Below, piece by piece: positions 1 through 10,400 of a DNA stretch of 64,000 bases. Both the position numbers and the translations under genes were made by a program. The notes below the pieces were generated by a model, which saw only the letters and a list, made by a program, of their open reading frames with translations, was not told the DNA's origin and ran no database searches. Positions within the stretch are counted from its first letter, which is position 1. Every line of letters starts with the position of its first letter. The stretch comes from Nitrosospira sp. NpAV (lineage in GTDB: Bacteria; Pseudomonadota; Gammaproteobacteria; Burkholderiales; Nitrosomonadaceae), in assembly GCF_000832065.1 (NCBI RefSeq), contig NZ_JXQM01000003.1, forward strand, positions 124,001 through 188,000, given 5' to 3'.

Positions 1-8
1 CTTGCTCA

Positions 9-1223
9 ATGGGCGCACTGATGCCAGAAATACGCGAGAAATCAGCGCACACGAAGCTGGCCAGAGCTCTTGCGAACGAAGTGAGAAAGTTTGTCGATGA
101 AATCATCATTCCCCACGAATCGCAGCTGGCTCAAGATGGAAACTCATCATTCCACCTGCAATCGGAATTGGCCGAAAAAGCCCGGAGTACGGGACTATGG
201 GGTTTATTTTATCCACCCTCCCACGGTGGAAAAATAGCTTCTCTGGAAGACTACCTGATCGTTGCTGAACAGGAGGGGCGCTCGGAATTTTCCCCCGCAA
301 TCCTTGGCAGCCACTCCGCACTTGACGCGCATATGCTGCTGAGATTTGGCACCGATGAAATCCGCCGGGACTTCCTACAACCCATGGTGGTTGGAAAATC
401 TGTTCCAAGCTACGGCATGACGGAGCCGGAACATGGTGGGTCATTTCCCGCCCTGATAACGACATCTGCATATCTGTCAAACGGCGGCTGGATTATCAAC
501 GGCAGGAAATGGTTTGTCGGCAATACGGATCGGGCGACTTTTGTCACTGTCCTAGCGCGCACGGCCGAAGAAAACACAGCACCCGGCAAGGCCCTTTCCA
601 TGATTATCGTCCCGACGGATGCACCTGGATTCAAGGTTGAACGTCAAATTACCGTGATGGGCCGCGCCCTGGGTCAGGGCGAGATATCTTTTAGCGAGGT
701 ACGGGTCCCGGCGCATAATCTGTTGGGTGCCCGCGGCAGCGGTATGGATCTGATGGGCCGGCGACTGGGAATCGGCCGTCTGCTTCGCTCAATGAATTGG
801 GTGGGATTGGCGCAGCGATGTTTCGATTTGATGGGCGCCCGAATTAATTCCGGCCGCGGAAGATCCGCCCGTCTGCCAGAGAAGCAGCTGGTACGCCAGC
901 ATATTGCCAAGGCATATCAGGCTATTGCAAGCGCGCGCGCACTCATCCGCGCAGCCGCAAGGGGTGTCGATGCCCAGCGCCCAAGCGATATCGAGATCAA
1001 CGTCGCCAAAATGGCGGCATCCCAGGCTTTGTGCATCACCTCGGACTCCGCGGTACAACTGTATGGTGCCGAAGGCATCAGCGATCTTACCCCGCTTTCC
1101 GGTATCTACAGAATAGCGCGCACGTCACGCATCCTGGATGGTTCGGATGAGTCGCTTATCAGTTCGGTGGGCCGCCGGCTCATCGACTTCTATAAAGAAG
1201 AGGACGTCTATCACTTTGACTGA
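9..1223 (+). CDS. acyl-CoA dehydrogenase family protein
   Basis: The 404-residue protein has the usual length and layout of FAD-dependent acyl-CoA dehydrogenases: helical N-domain, beta-domain with the flavin motif YGMTEPEHGG near residue 135, and a C-terminal helical domain. The catalytic-base region near residues 370-380 reads ARTSRILDGSDE, the form with Asp (as in IYDGPDEVH) rather than the Glu of medium-chain enzymes. It should oxidise an acyl-CoA thioester to the enoyl-CoA with electron transfer to ETF. Substrate cannot be told. An ATG 12 bases further in is an alternative start. An MFS transporter follows on the same strand. Confidence 0.85.
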   Translation: MGALMPEIREKSAHTKLARALANEVRKFVDEIIIPHESQLAQDGNSSFHLQSELAEKARSTGLWGLFYPPSHGGKIASLEDYLIVAEQEGRSEFSPAILGSHSALDAHMLLRFGTDEIRRDFLQPMVVGKSVPSYGMTEPEHGGSFPALITTSAYLSNGGWIINGRKWFVGNTDRATFVTVLARTAEENTAPGKALSMIIVPTDAPGFKVERQITVMGRALGQGEISFSEVRVPAHNLLGARGSGMDLMGRRLGIGRLLRSMNWVGLAQRCFDLMGARINSGRGRSARLPEKQLVRQHIAKAYQAIASARALIRAAARGVDAQRPSDIEINVAKMAASQALCITSDSAVQLYGAEGISDLTPLSGIYRIARTSRILDGSDESLISSVGRRLIDFYKEEDVYHFD

Positions 1224-1352
1224 TTCAATTCTTGCGAACTTTTCAGATATTTACCGTAACTTGCCTGGGTGCAATGTATTGACGGCGTGCTTTTACTCGC
1301 CTGCATCATGGTACCGGCGTCAAAATCCGCTCATGGGCAGAGGGTACGGACA

Positions 1353-2594
1353 ATGCCGATAATGACCCCCGGCCCTCGGTCCACGACGGTTGTCGCCATC
1401 GGCTTCCGGGTTGTCCTGGTGTTTGCCATGGCCTTGCCCATGCTGATTTTATATGCCACCAGCACCCTTGGGCCGCTCCTTGGCCGCGACTTGCGCTTTG
1501 AGCCCGCATTACTGGGCTACCTGGTAATGAGTTCATTCGGCTTGGCAGCCATCTTGTCACTCTGGGCGGGCGCCATCGTGGATCGCATGGGTTCACGTTA
1601 TGCATTGATGGTGCTTTTCTCCGCCATCGCGCTGGCTTTCGCGCTGATGGCAACAGTCAAGAATTTTTATGGTTTGGTCGCAGCCACCGCTATTTGCGGT
1701 ATCGCCCAGGCACTTGCGAACCCTGTCACAAATTTGCTGATCGCGCAGCAGGTTCCGCCTGATAAGAAGGCCAAAGTCGTGGGGTTGAAGCAATCCGGCG
1801 TTCAGGTAGCGGCCCTCTTCGCCGGCCTGATACTCCCCGGTATCGCATTTCAGTATGGTTGGCGCGTCGCATTGGGCATGATTGTTCCGGTCGCCCTATT
1901 ATTCGCCATCTCGACGCCTTTGTTCACTCCCGGAAAACATGGCGGACCAGTCAAGGGTTTCATGTTTTCGCGCCCAAATTCGCTATTGCTGCGGCTGATG
2001 GGCATTCAGTTCTGTGTCGGGATATCGCTCTCTGCTTTCGTCACATTCCTGCCGAGCTTTGCTATCCGGCAAGGCATGCCGTTCTCCCTGGCTGGCACCT
2101 TGATCGCGGTTTTTGGGGTGATGGGAATCATCTCCAGGATAGTGTTGACCCCGATAGGAGCGAAACTCAAGGAGGAATCACTGCTTCTGCTTGTACTGAT
2201 AGCGATTGCAGCTTGCACGATAGCGGCAACGATGCAGGCGAGTCCCGAAACTCACTGGCGGCTATGGGCCGGCGCAATAGGCATGGGGCTCACCGCGGTA
2301 GGCACCAACGCAATAGCCATGAGCATGTTGATACGAGATCCGGCCTTTGGTCCGGTGACCGCCGCATCCGGCTTTGTTTCGGTTGCCTTTTTCGGCGGCT
2401 TTGCGCTGGGCCCGCCGCTGTATGGCGCCTTGTCGAACCATTCCGAAGGCCTGCTGGGCTGGAGTGCACTGATTGGTGTGCTTCTATGTGCCTGCATCAT
2501 GTCATTGGCACTGGCATCCACGCGCCGGCGCAAGATACGGACATCAACCCTGATGGTTCCCGCCGCTCAGCGTACGAAGACCATGGACATTTAA
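1353..2594 (+). CDS. MFS transporter
   Basis: The 413-residue protein is hydrophobic throughout with about 12 predicted membrane segments. A major-facilitator signature between TM2 and TM3 reads WAGAIVDRMGSRYAL. I chose the ATG at 1353 because the upstream in-frame extension from 1269 is not membrane-like. Substrate is unknown; neighbours (acyl-CoA dehydrogenase, hydrolase, porin, glycoside hydrolase) suggest an organic acid or sugar acid. The 3' end overlaps the convergent alpha/beta hydrolase gene by 51 bp. Confidence 0.82.
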   Translation: MPIMTPGPRSTTVVAIGFRVVLVFAMALPMLILYATSTLGPLLGRDLRFEPALLGYLVMSSFGLAAILSLWAGAIVDRMGSRYALMVLFSAIALAFALMATVKNFYGLVAATAICGIAQALANPVTNLLIAQQVPPDKKAKVVGLKQSGVQVAALFAGLILPGIAFQYGWRVALGMIVPVALLFAISTPLFTPGKHGGPVKGFMFSRPNSLLLRLMGIQFCVGISLSAFVTFLPSFAIRQGMPFSLAGTLIAVFGVMGIISRIVLTPIGAKLKEESLLLLVLIAIAACTIAATMQASPETHWRLWAGAIGMGLTAVGTNAIAMSMLIRDPAFGPVTAASGFVSVAFFGGFALGPPLYGALSNHSEGLLGWSALIGVLLCACIMSLALASTRRRKIRTSTLMVPAAQRTKTMDI

Positions 2595-3365
2595 AAACTT
2601 TACAACTTCATGAACGAATAAACCGGGAGCGGTCCTCATCGCACTATGCTGCTGTCCCGGGAGGATCTTGATCTGGCTGCCAGCCAGCGCCTGGTGAAGC
2701 GTCTCGGCAATACGATGACGGCGTGAGGGACTATCGCCGCCAAGCAGAAGCAAAACAGGAATTCGCAAGGCATGAAACCGGGAAGGTTCAAAGACGTAGC
2801 GGTCAATGCTCTGCAATTCGCGGTAAATGGTATGCGCCGCGGCAATTCGTCCTTGCCAGTGCAATCCAGTCTGCATGGCGGCAATCTCATGTGAGGGTGT
2901 TTTGACGATGTCTCGAAAAAAGAGCAGCAGCGCTTCTTCCCGGTTTCCCGCATCCAGCAGCGTTTGCATGGATGTACCGAGCTCCGCCGACCAACCGCTG
3001 CCAGCCAGCGACATGGGCGGTTCATAGAGCACAAGTCCGCCGATGTTTGAAGTCAGGCTTGCAGCTTCCAGGGCACAGAGCCCCCCAAAGGAATGTCCGA
3101 GAAGATGTACGGTACCCCCTATGGCATCAATGACTGCAACGATATCTTCGCACTCTCGTTCGAGTGCATAGCGATGGGTGTCGCCACTGTGGCCACGTCC
3201 CCTTCGATCAAAGGTCCATACGTCGAAGTGACGTTCGAGCGCGGCCAATACCGGTGCCCAGGCGAAGTGATCGCCAGCGGTGCCGTGCACAAGCAGCAGG
3301 GGCTCCCCTGCGCCGCCATGCCAGCATGCGATGGGCACCCCATCCCTGGAAGAAATTAATTCCAT
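2544..3365 (-). CDS. alpha/beta hydrolase
   Basis: The 273-residue protein is a typical alpha/beta-hydrolase fold enzyme. The oxyanion motif HGTAG is at 27-31, the nucleophile elbow GHSFGG places Ser at 92, and the other triad residues are probably Asp211 (LLGGDSP) and His240 (GQQHSAM). It has no signal peptide, so it acts in the cytoplasm on an ester, thioester or C-C bond that cannot be named from sequence. It is transcribed against the surrounding genes and its end overlaps the MFS gene. Confidence 0.85.
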   Translation of the reverse strand: MELISSRDGVPIACWHGGAGEPLLLVHGTAGDHFAWAPVLAALERHFDVWTFDRRGRGHSGDTHRYALERECEDIVAVIDAIGGTVHLLGHSFGGLCALEAASLTSNIGGLVLYEPPMSLAGSGWSAELGTSMQTLLDAGNREEALLLFFRDIVKTPSHEIAAMQTGLHWQGRIAAAHTIYRELQSIDRYVFEPSRFHALRIPVLLLLGGDSPSRRHRIAETLHQALAGSQIKILPGQQHSAMRTAPGLFVHEVVKFLNVHGLRTLSGGNHQG

Positions 3366-3445
3366 GATTTCTCTGATCGCGGATTTTTCCGACTTTGCAT
3401 TTTTTAAACGCGAAAAAAATTGAAGAAGCTGGCGAATTTAAGCAC

Positions 3446-4963
3446 ATGCCCATAAATAAACAAACCGATCCATACAGTATGCGACTAAAACTGTTAATTC
3501 CATGGATTGTTATGGGGTCAATACTGCCAATCAGCAGCACACCGGCGGCTGAAGAACCTAAATTCCTGGGCCAGATCAACCCCTACCTGCGCATTACCGG
3601 CGAATTTTATGGCAGCTATGAGGCGTGGAATTATTTTCGGCCCGGTCCAGCGATGAATAATAACAATTCATACGATTTATGGGCGCTGCGCGGCAGACTC
3701 GGTGCATTGCTCACGACTTCATACGTCGATGGTTACGCACAAGCCCAATATGTTGGTTTATATGGCCTCCCCAATGATGCGGTTGCGTCGCCCGGCGGTC
3801 CTTTGGGATTGGGTGCAGCCTATTTCCTGGCGAATCAGTCCACGAATGCCAGTAATATTTTTCTAAAACAGGCTTATCTCAACTTTAAATTCAATTCGCT
3901 GGGCCTGCCTGGAACAACCCTGAAGATCGGTCGATTCGAGTTCATGGATGGGATGGAATACAGAACCGGCAATGACAAGTTCGACGGGCTCAAAAGGGCG
4001 CGTGTCGCGCAGCGCCTCGTGGCGTCGAATATTGTCCATGTAGGGCGAAGCTTCGATGGCTTTCACGCTGCTTATGACCGGCCAGCTTTCAATATCACGG
4101 CGAATGGCATGCGCCCAACCCAGGGTGGGTTTACTGTCCAGGGACAAAATGAAATCAGCGACATCAATCTGTTTTACGCGGCACTCACCAGCAAGAAGGA
4201 TGCACTGCTGCCGGGAACCGAGGGCCGGCTCTTCTATATCAATTACGATGACAAGCGCAACACTCAGGTGGTGGACAACCGTCCCGCCGCTGATCGACCC
4301 CGGCTTGATAGCCAGAATCTGAATATTCATACCATAGGCGCTCACTTGCTGACTCTTCATCAACTGAACGCGGGCAGCGTCGACGCCTTATTGTGGGGAG
4401 CTTATCAGTTCGGCGATTGGACCAACCAGGATCATCAGGCTTGGGCTATCGCTGCCGAGGCGGGTTACCAATGGACCAAACTTTCTTTCAAGCCATGGCT
4501 GCGCGCACTCTATTTTCTAAGTTCAGGAGACGATGACGCAAGAGACGGCAAGCACAAAACTTTCTTCTCAGTGCTTCCCAATGGTCGTGGCTACGCCAAG
4601 TTCCCATTCTACAACCTGATGAATCTGCAAGATGCCTTCATCCAGATGATCGTATCACCCACTCCACAAACCCGGGTAACCATTGACCTGCATCATCTGT
4701 CACTCGCCAATTCGGCCGATTTGTTCTACGGTGGATTAGGACCGACGTCGAGCTCGGGCGCATTCGGCTATTCAGGAAAGCCTTCAAATGGCAAAGGCGA
4801 TGTAGGTCAACTGGTGGACATCAGTTTCACGCATACGCTTACCAAGGAATTGTCATGGAGATTCTATTATGGACATGCGTTCGGGGGCAGCGTCACTCAG
4901 AATATTTACAGCGAAAAAAAGGATGCCGACATGGTCTACGTGGATTTCAACTTTATTTTTTGA
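3446..4963 (+). CDS. alginate-export-family outer membrane porin
   Basis: This is a beta-barrel outer membrane protein of about 505 residues. A signal peptide precedes a mature start near AAEEPKFLGQ, and the body is made of short alternating amphipathic strands rich in Tyr, Phe, Gly and Asn, ending in the Phe-terminated strand YVDFNFIF. Features such as LKIGRFEFMDGMEYR resemble the alginate_exp porin family, whose members pass polyanionic or small hydrophilic solutes. The start is uncertain: ATG at 3446 or 3479, neither with a clear ribosome site; 3479 gives the tidier signal peptide. The GH88 gene follows 13 bp later, so the two are probably one operon. Confidence 0.75.
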   Translation: MPINKQTDPYSMRLKLLIPWIVMGSILPISSTPAAEEPKFLGQINPYLRITGEFYGSYEAWNYFRPGPAMNNNNSYDLWALRGRLGALLTTSYVDGYAQAQYVGLYGLPNDAVASPGGPLGLGAAYFLANQSTNASNIFLKQAYLNFKFNSLGLPGTTLKIGRFEFMDGMEYRTGNDKFDGLKRARVAQRLVASNIVHVGRSFDGFHAAYDRPAFNITANGMRPTQGGFTVQGQNEISDINLFYAALTSKKDALLPGTEGRLFYINYDDKRNTQVVDNRPAADRPRLDSQNLNIHTIGAHLLTLHQLNAGSVDALLWGAYQFGDWTNQDHQAWAIAAEAGYQWTKLSFKPWLRALYFLSSGDDDARDGKHKTFFSVLPNGRGYAKFPFYNLMNLQDAFIQMIVSPTPQTRVTIDLHHLSLANSADLFYGGLGPTSSSGAFGYSGKPSNGKGDVGQLVDISFTHTLTKELSWRFYYGHAFGGSVTQNIYSEKKDADMVYVDFNFIF

Positions 4964-4976
4964 AAAGGGATTACTT

Positions 4977-6122
4977 ATGCACCGGTTGGAACGGGAATCC
5001 TGCAACACCAATGCACAACTGTTGAGCCGGGAGGAGATGACAAATGCACTTGCGCTGATGATTCATCGCATGGATGCCATTGATTCCCGTTGCGCAGATG
5101 GCTTCCCACTCTATTCGCCAGGAATTTCAGATGAGTGGGTCATTTCCCCCGGAGGTTCCTGGACGGGGGGATTCTGGAGCGGATGGTGGTGGCTGCGATC
5201 ACGCATAACGGGATCAGCATTGGATCTACGCAAAGCGTCGGATATCTGTCAGCGCTTATCCCAAAAAGTCAGCGTCACTTCCATTAACCGCAGCCTGATT
5301 TTTTGGCACGGCGCATCACTTGGCGATATCTGGTTTGGCAACATCGCCGCACGCGAGCTCACGAAAGAATCCATTGCCGCAATTGCGGGTTCCTATGACC
5401 CGGAAATAAACTGTATTCCCCTTGGTACCGGCATGGGTGGCGGAAAGGAAGGGAATCGACGAATTACGATAGACACGCTTGCCGCCCTGATCCAGCTTTT
5501 CAACCGCAGTGAACATCGCGTTTATCATCAAATCTCACGTTGCCATGCGGATACCCTATTGACTGCATGCCGCCGCGACGACGGCGCATTTTATCCGGAC
5601 GCCTGCTTTAGCCAAGGCAGCTTTCGAACCGCTGATCACGCTGGCATATGGTCTCGCGGCCAGGCCTGGGCCATGCTGGGATTGAGCCGGGCTGCGGCAC
5701 AATGGGGGGAACCTTACTTGACTCAGTCTCATTCCGCTTGTGAATATTGGAGACGTTCGCGTCCCGGTTCCTTGCCACCCAGCCGATTGAGCGACCCGTT
5801 GGGGCTTTGCGACCCTTCATCCACCGTGATCGCCTCGCTGGCAATGCTTTCCCTCGCTGACCTGATGCCCGATGGGGATCAATGGCGTATTCATGCCCAT
5901 CGACAAATTACTGCGATCATTCACAGCCAATACTTCAGCGGGGTTCAGAGAAATAGCAGTCATCAGAAAAATAAAGATGGGGCTGCTCCGGGAATATTCT
6001 GGGGCTGCTGCTACAAAACCAATCACGGGAAGGACGAACTGGTCGAGTCAGCCTGGGGCAGCTATTTTCTCATGGCGGCGCTCTCCATTCTTGTTGATGT
6101 CATCCAGCCAAACCACTGTTAA
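4977..6122 (+). CDS. glycoside hydrolase family 88, unsaturated glucuronyl hydrolase-like
   Basis: The 381-residue protein matches the six-hairpin barrel family of unsaturated uronyl hydrolases, which remove the 4,5-unsaturated sugar left by polysaccharide lyases. Recognisable parts are WTGGFWSGWWWL, GDIWFG and RRITIDTLAALIQLF (candidate active-site Asp residues), the signature ADHAGIWSRGQAWAMLG, and a C-terminal WGSYFLMAAL. It has no signal peptide and is likely cytoplasmic. The ATG is preceded by AAAAGGGA. No polysaccharide lyase is in view, so the substrate is unknown. The preceding porin could admit the oligosaccharide; that link is inference. Confidence 0.8.
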   Translation: MHRLERESCNTNAQLLSREEMTNALALMIHRMDAIDSRCADGFPLYSPGISDEWVISPGGSWTGGFWSGWWWLRSRITGSALDLRKASDICQRLSQKVSVTSINRSLIFWHGASLGDIWFGNIAARELTKESIAAIAGSYDPEINCIPLGTGMGGGKEGNRRITIDTLAALIQLFNRSEHRVYHQISRCHADTLLTACRRDDGAFYPDACFSQGSFRTADHAGIWSRGQAWAMLGLSRAAAQWGEPYLTQSHSACEYWRRSRPGSLPPSRLSDPLGLCDPSSTVIASLAMLSLADLMPDGDQWRIHAHRQITAIIHSQYFSGVQRNSSHQKNKDGAAPGIFWGCCYKTNHGKDELVESAWGSYFLMAALSILVDVIQPNHC

Positions 6123-6180
6123 TAATATTTATCAACCACGATAGCCAAATTCCGAAACATCCATAAATGAAGGAGTTGAA

Positions 6181-7461
6181 ATGATGAAATGTACACCTCT
6201 CGGATTGATCAGCCGGTTCACTGCCTGCCTATGTTTGATTCCGGCAATGCTAACTTCCTCCTTTGTGATCGCTCAGGAATCCGGGCATGAAGCTATCCTC
6301 CTGCATGCCGCGCGGGTTTTCGACGGCAATAACGTGAGAACGAATACTTCGGTGCTGGTGATAAACGGGCAAGTGGCTAAAATCGATGCACGCGAATCAT
6401 TCAAGCCCAGCAATGCCAACGTCATCGATCTGGGTGATGCGACCATACTACCCGGTTTTATCGAGTTGCATGCCCACCTCTCATTCCAGAATATTCCGGC
6501 CGGCACCGTTCTGAAACATGGCATTACGACGATTCGGGACGTGGGCGGACCGGTACACAAGCCATACGGCGGAAACGGCAGCCTGCGCGTATTAACCTCC
6601 GGACCGATTATTACGGCACCGAATGGTTATCCCATCCCGATGCTGGGAAAAACAAATATCGCAACGGAGGTTTCCACCGAAAAAGAAGCGCGGGAGACTG
6701 TCCGTGATCTTATAAACGGCGGCGCAGTCGTGATCAAGGTCGCCCTGGAACCCGGGGGCGAAGCAGGCGCTCCCTGGTCGTCCGGTCATGATCATGGCCA
6801 TGATTCTGGTCATGGCCACGGTCATCATGATCAACGGAGCGAGCATGCGCCTGCACATCCCAAGCCTGCCCATGATGCTTCGAAGCAAACATGGCCGCTA
6901 TTATCAGAAAATGTCGTGAAAGCGATTGTGGATGAAGCACATAAGCATAATCGCAAGGTAACGGCGCATATTGCCGAAGCAGCAGGGGCGCGCATTGCCA
7001 TCAATGCGGGCATCGACGAATGGGCTCATATGCCTTGCGACGCCATTCCCGAGTCGTTATTGAAAAAAGCAGTGGAGCAGGATGTAAAAATAGTCACTAC
7101 GCTGGATACCCTGTCCAAATGTTCGGGCGTTGCCCACAATGCAGCCGTCTGGGCAGCGCTGGGCGGAGAATTATTGTATGGGGCTGAAATTGCCCATCCG
7201 GACATTCCCAGGGGAATCGATGCGCAGGAGTTGATCTATATGAGGCAAATGGCAAAAATGGGGTTGATCGATGTCTTGCGCGCTGCAACATCCAAAGCGG
7301 GTCAGCACCTGAATTGGCCGCTGCTGGGCACCTTACAACCCGGTGCGCCGGCCGATATTATTGCGGTGAGAGGCGACCCTTCCCAGAATCTGAAAATTCT
7401 GGAGTATCCCGATCTTGTTATTTCGGGAGGCAAAATCATCGTAAATGATTTTGGAAATTAA
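6181..7461 (+). CDS. exported amidohydrolase with His-rich insert
   Basis: The 426-residue metal-dependent hydrolase of the amidohydrolase (imidazolonepropionase/prolidase-like) superfamily has an N-terminal signal peptide ending near VIAQES. The metal ligands can be placed: HAH at residues 97-99, a Lys in VVIKVALEPG that is usually carbamylated, His in VTAHIAEA and His in EWAHMP. An extra segment at about 202-229 is packed with His and Asp (HDHGHDSGHGHGHH) and interrupts the fold after the Lys strand; it looks like a metal-binding loop. A strong ribosome site AAGGAG precedes the start. Substrate is unknown; dipeptides or N-acyl compounds are typical of the family. Confidence 0.82.
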   Translation: MMKCTPLGLISRFTACLCLIPAMLTSSFVIAQESGHEAILLHAARVFDGNNVRTNTSVLVINGQVAKIDARESFKPSNANVIDLGDATILPGFIELHAHLSFQNIPAGTVLKHGITTIRDVGGPVHKPYGGNGSLRVLTSGPIITAPNGYPIPMLGKTNIATEVSTEKEARETVRDLINGGAVVIKVALEPGGEAGAPWSSGHDHGHDSGHGHGHHDQRSEHAPAHPKPAHDASKQTWPLLSENVVKAIVDEAHKHNRKVTAHIAEAAGARIAINAGIDEWAHMPCDAIPESLLKKAVEQDVKIVTTLDTLSKCSGVAHNAAVWAALGGELLYGAEIAHPDIPRGIDAQELIYMRQMAKMGLIDVLRAATSKAGQHLNWPLLGTLQPGAPADIIAVRGDPSQNLKILEYPDLVISGGKIIVNDFGN

Positions 7462-7493
7462 CTGCAGGTTTCGCTATCGGCGCACAAATTATC

Positions 7494-10400
7494 TTACGGC
7501 AATTCCTGCCGCTGCCAGGATTCCCGATCCGTTTCAAATTTGAGCGGTCCGTTGCCGGAAAAGCGATCCAGATAAAGATAGATCACTGGCGTAATGAACA
7601 GCGTGATGATCTGCGAGAACAACAGCCCCCCGACCACGGCGAGACCCAGCGGCTGGCGCAACTCGGCGCCCGCACCCAATCCAAGCGCAATGGGCAGCGC
7701 CCCCATCAGGGCCGCCAGCGTGGTCATCATGATAGGGCGAAAACGCAGCAGGCAGGCGGTTCGGATCGCTTCACGCTGCGACATGCCAGCATTGCGCTGC
7801 GCGTCGAGCGCGAAGTCGATCATCATGATGGCATTCTTCTTGACGATACCGATCAGCATCAGGATGCCGATCATGGCGATAATGGATAACTCCAGATTGA
7901 ATAACCACAACATCGCCAACGCGCCTACCGCCGCCGAAGGCAACCCGGAAAGGATGGTGAGAGGATGGATATAGCTCTCATACAGCACGCCAAGCAGCAC
8001 ATAGATTACCAGCAGCGCGGCAACGATCAATATCACCTGGCTCGCTTGCGAAGACTGGAACGCTGCAGCGTCACCTGCATAGCTGGTCAAAACACTTTCC
8101 GGAAGATTCAACTCGCGCTTGAATTGGTCGATACGGGCCGAAGCATCCCCCAGCGCCGCACCGGGAGCAAGGTTGAACGAGAGGGTCAAGGCTTCCAGTT
8201 GCCCCGCATGATTGATCGCGACCGGCCCCACCTCGCGTTTGACCGATGCCACGCTCGAGAGCGGGACCAGCACTCCATTCTTGGCACGCAAATGGATTTT
8301 ATTGAAAGCGCTTTCATCAATACGATCTTCGGCGGCAACCTGCAGAATAACCTGATATTTGTCGGTTGAAGTATAAATTGTGGATACCTGGCGCTCGCCG
8401 AAGGCGCTATAAAGCGCGGAACGGATATCGGCCATTTGCACGCCCAGCAGGTTGACCTTATCGCGATCGATATCCAGCATCGCCTGCAACCCTTTCAGTT
8501 GAGAGTCGCTGGTAACATCGCGAAAAATGGCGTCTTCACGCATGCGTGACATGAGACTGTCCGCCGCCGCGCGCAGCTCGCCGGCACGCACGCTGCGCAT
8601 GACATATTGATAGCGGCTCTTGCTGGTACGGCCGCCAAGCCTGAGATTTTGAATAGGGTTTATGAACACATTTACGCCGGGAATGGTACTTACGTCCCGG
8701 CGTAGGCTCTCGATAATCTTATCAAGGGGTGGGCGCTCGCTGCGTGGCTTGAGTGTCATGAATAGCCGGGCGCTATTGCTGTCGGTAGCGTTGACAATCA
8801 GTACATCGACCGCGGGATTGGCACGTATGACGCGGTCGGTTTGCAGCAGCAGCTCGGTCATGGCCGGGAACGAAATATCTTCCACAGCCTCTACCGTAAT
8901 CAGGGCTTGACCAATATCCTCGGTCGGAAAAAAACCTTTGGGCACGACCACGAACAATAGCGCCGTGGCAAGGAACGTTCCGAAAGCGATACCCAGCACG
9001 ATACGATGATGATGGAGCCCTAAATCGAGTATGCGCTCATAGAGCTTCAGTAGCTTAGCAAATCCGCGCTCGAACCATTCCGTCCATTTCAGGCTGCGCG
9101 CTTCGCTTTCGTGCCCGGCAACATAGCGGCTAGTCATCACCGGAACCAATGTAAGCGATACAACAGCCGACATCAGGACGGCGATCCCCACGACGGCGGC
9201 AAATTCATGAAAAAGCAATCCGATCACGCCGGGCATGAAAAAAATTGGAATGAAAACGGCAACCAGGGAGAGGGAAATTGAGATGATGGTGAAACTTACT
9301 TCCCGGGATCCCTGCAAGGCGGCTTGCAGCGGCGGCATACCCTTCTCGATGTGGCGTACGATGTTCTCGAGCATCACGATGGCATCGTCCACCACCAACC
9401 CGACCGCGAGCGTGATGGCGAGCAATGAAATATTGTCCAGGCTGTAATCGAAGATCCGCATCAGCGCCACTGTTCCCAACAGCGAAATCGGTAATGACAG
9501 TGCCGGAATCAAGGTAGCAGAAGCCTTGCGGAGGAACAGGAAAATCACAAGCAAGACGAGGACGATGGTTATTCCCAGCGTAACCTGCACATCATGGATG
9601 GATTCTCGAATTGAAACCGAACGATCACTGGTCAGCTTGAGCTGAACAGATGACGGCATCTGTGCTATCAATTCCGGAATGACCTTCTTGATAGCATCGA
9701 CCGTGGCCACGGTATTTGCGCCTGGCTGGCGTTGCACGGAAAGCGTGATCGCGCGTTCGCCGTTAAGCCAGCTTGCGGTTTTGACGGATTCCACGCTGTT
9801 TTCAACCTCCGCCACCTCAGAGAGTCGTACCGGATTGCCGCTGGGAGAGGTCGCGATAATCAGTTTCGCAAATTCGGCGGCATCACTGAGCTGGCGATTG
9901 GCCTGGATGGTCAGGCTTTGGCGTGGGCCTTCGAGCGTGCCAATCGGCGAATTCGCATTGGCGGTGCGCAGCGCATCCGCAACATCATCCAGCGTCAAGT
10001 TACGCACCGCAAGTGCTTCCGCGCTCACATGCACACGGACGGCATATTTTTTCTGGCCATTGATCTGGACCTGTGCCACGCCGGTTATCGTCGACAACGT
10101 CGGAGAAATGAGATCTTCGGCGAAGCTGTTCAAATCCGACAGCGACATCGAGGGTGACGTCAAGGCGAGATGAATAATGGGAGCGTCAGCGGGGTTGATC
10201 TTGCGGTAGGATGGGGGTACCGTCATTTCGATGGGCAACGAGCGCTGGGCGCGCAGCAACGCCGCCTGCACATCGATGGAAGCGCTGTCGATATCCCGAT
10301 CCTGGTCAAATTCCAGTGTAATCGTGGTATTGCCCAGCGTGCTGGTCGAACTGATGACCGAAAGACCGGAAATAGTGGAGAATTGGCGCTCAAGCTGGGT

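Noticed and set aside
1859-2671. 270-codon frame on the plus strand inside the MFS gene
   Set aside because: Another frame of a clear membrane transporter; its product is His/Arg-rich and not protein-like.
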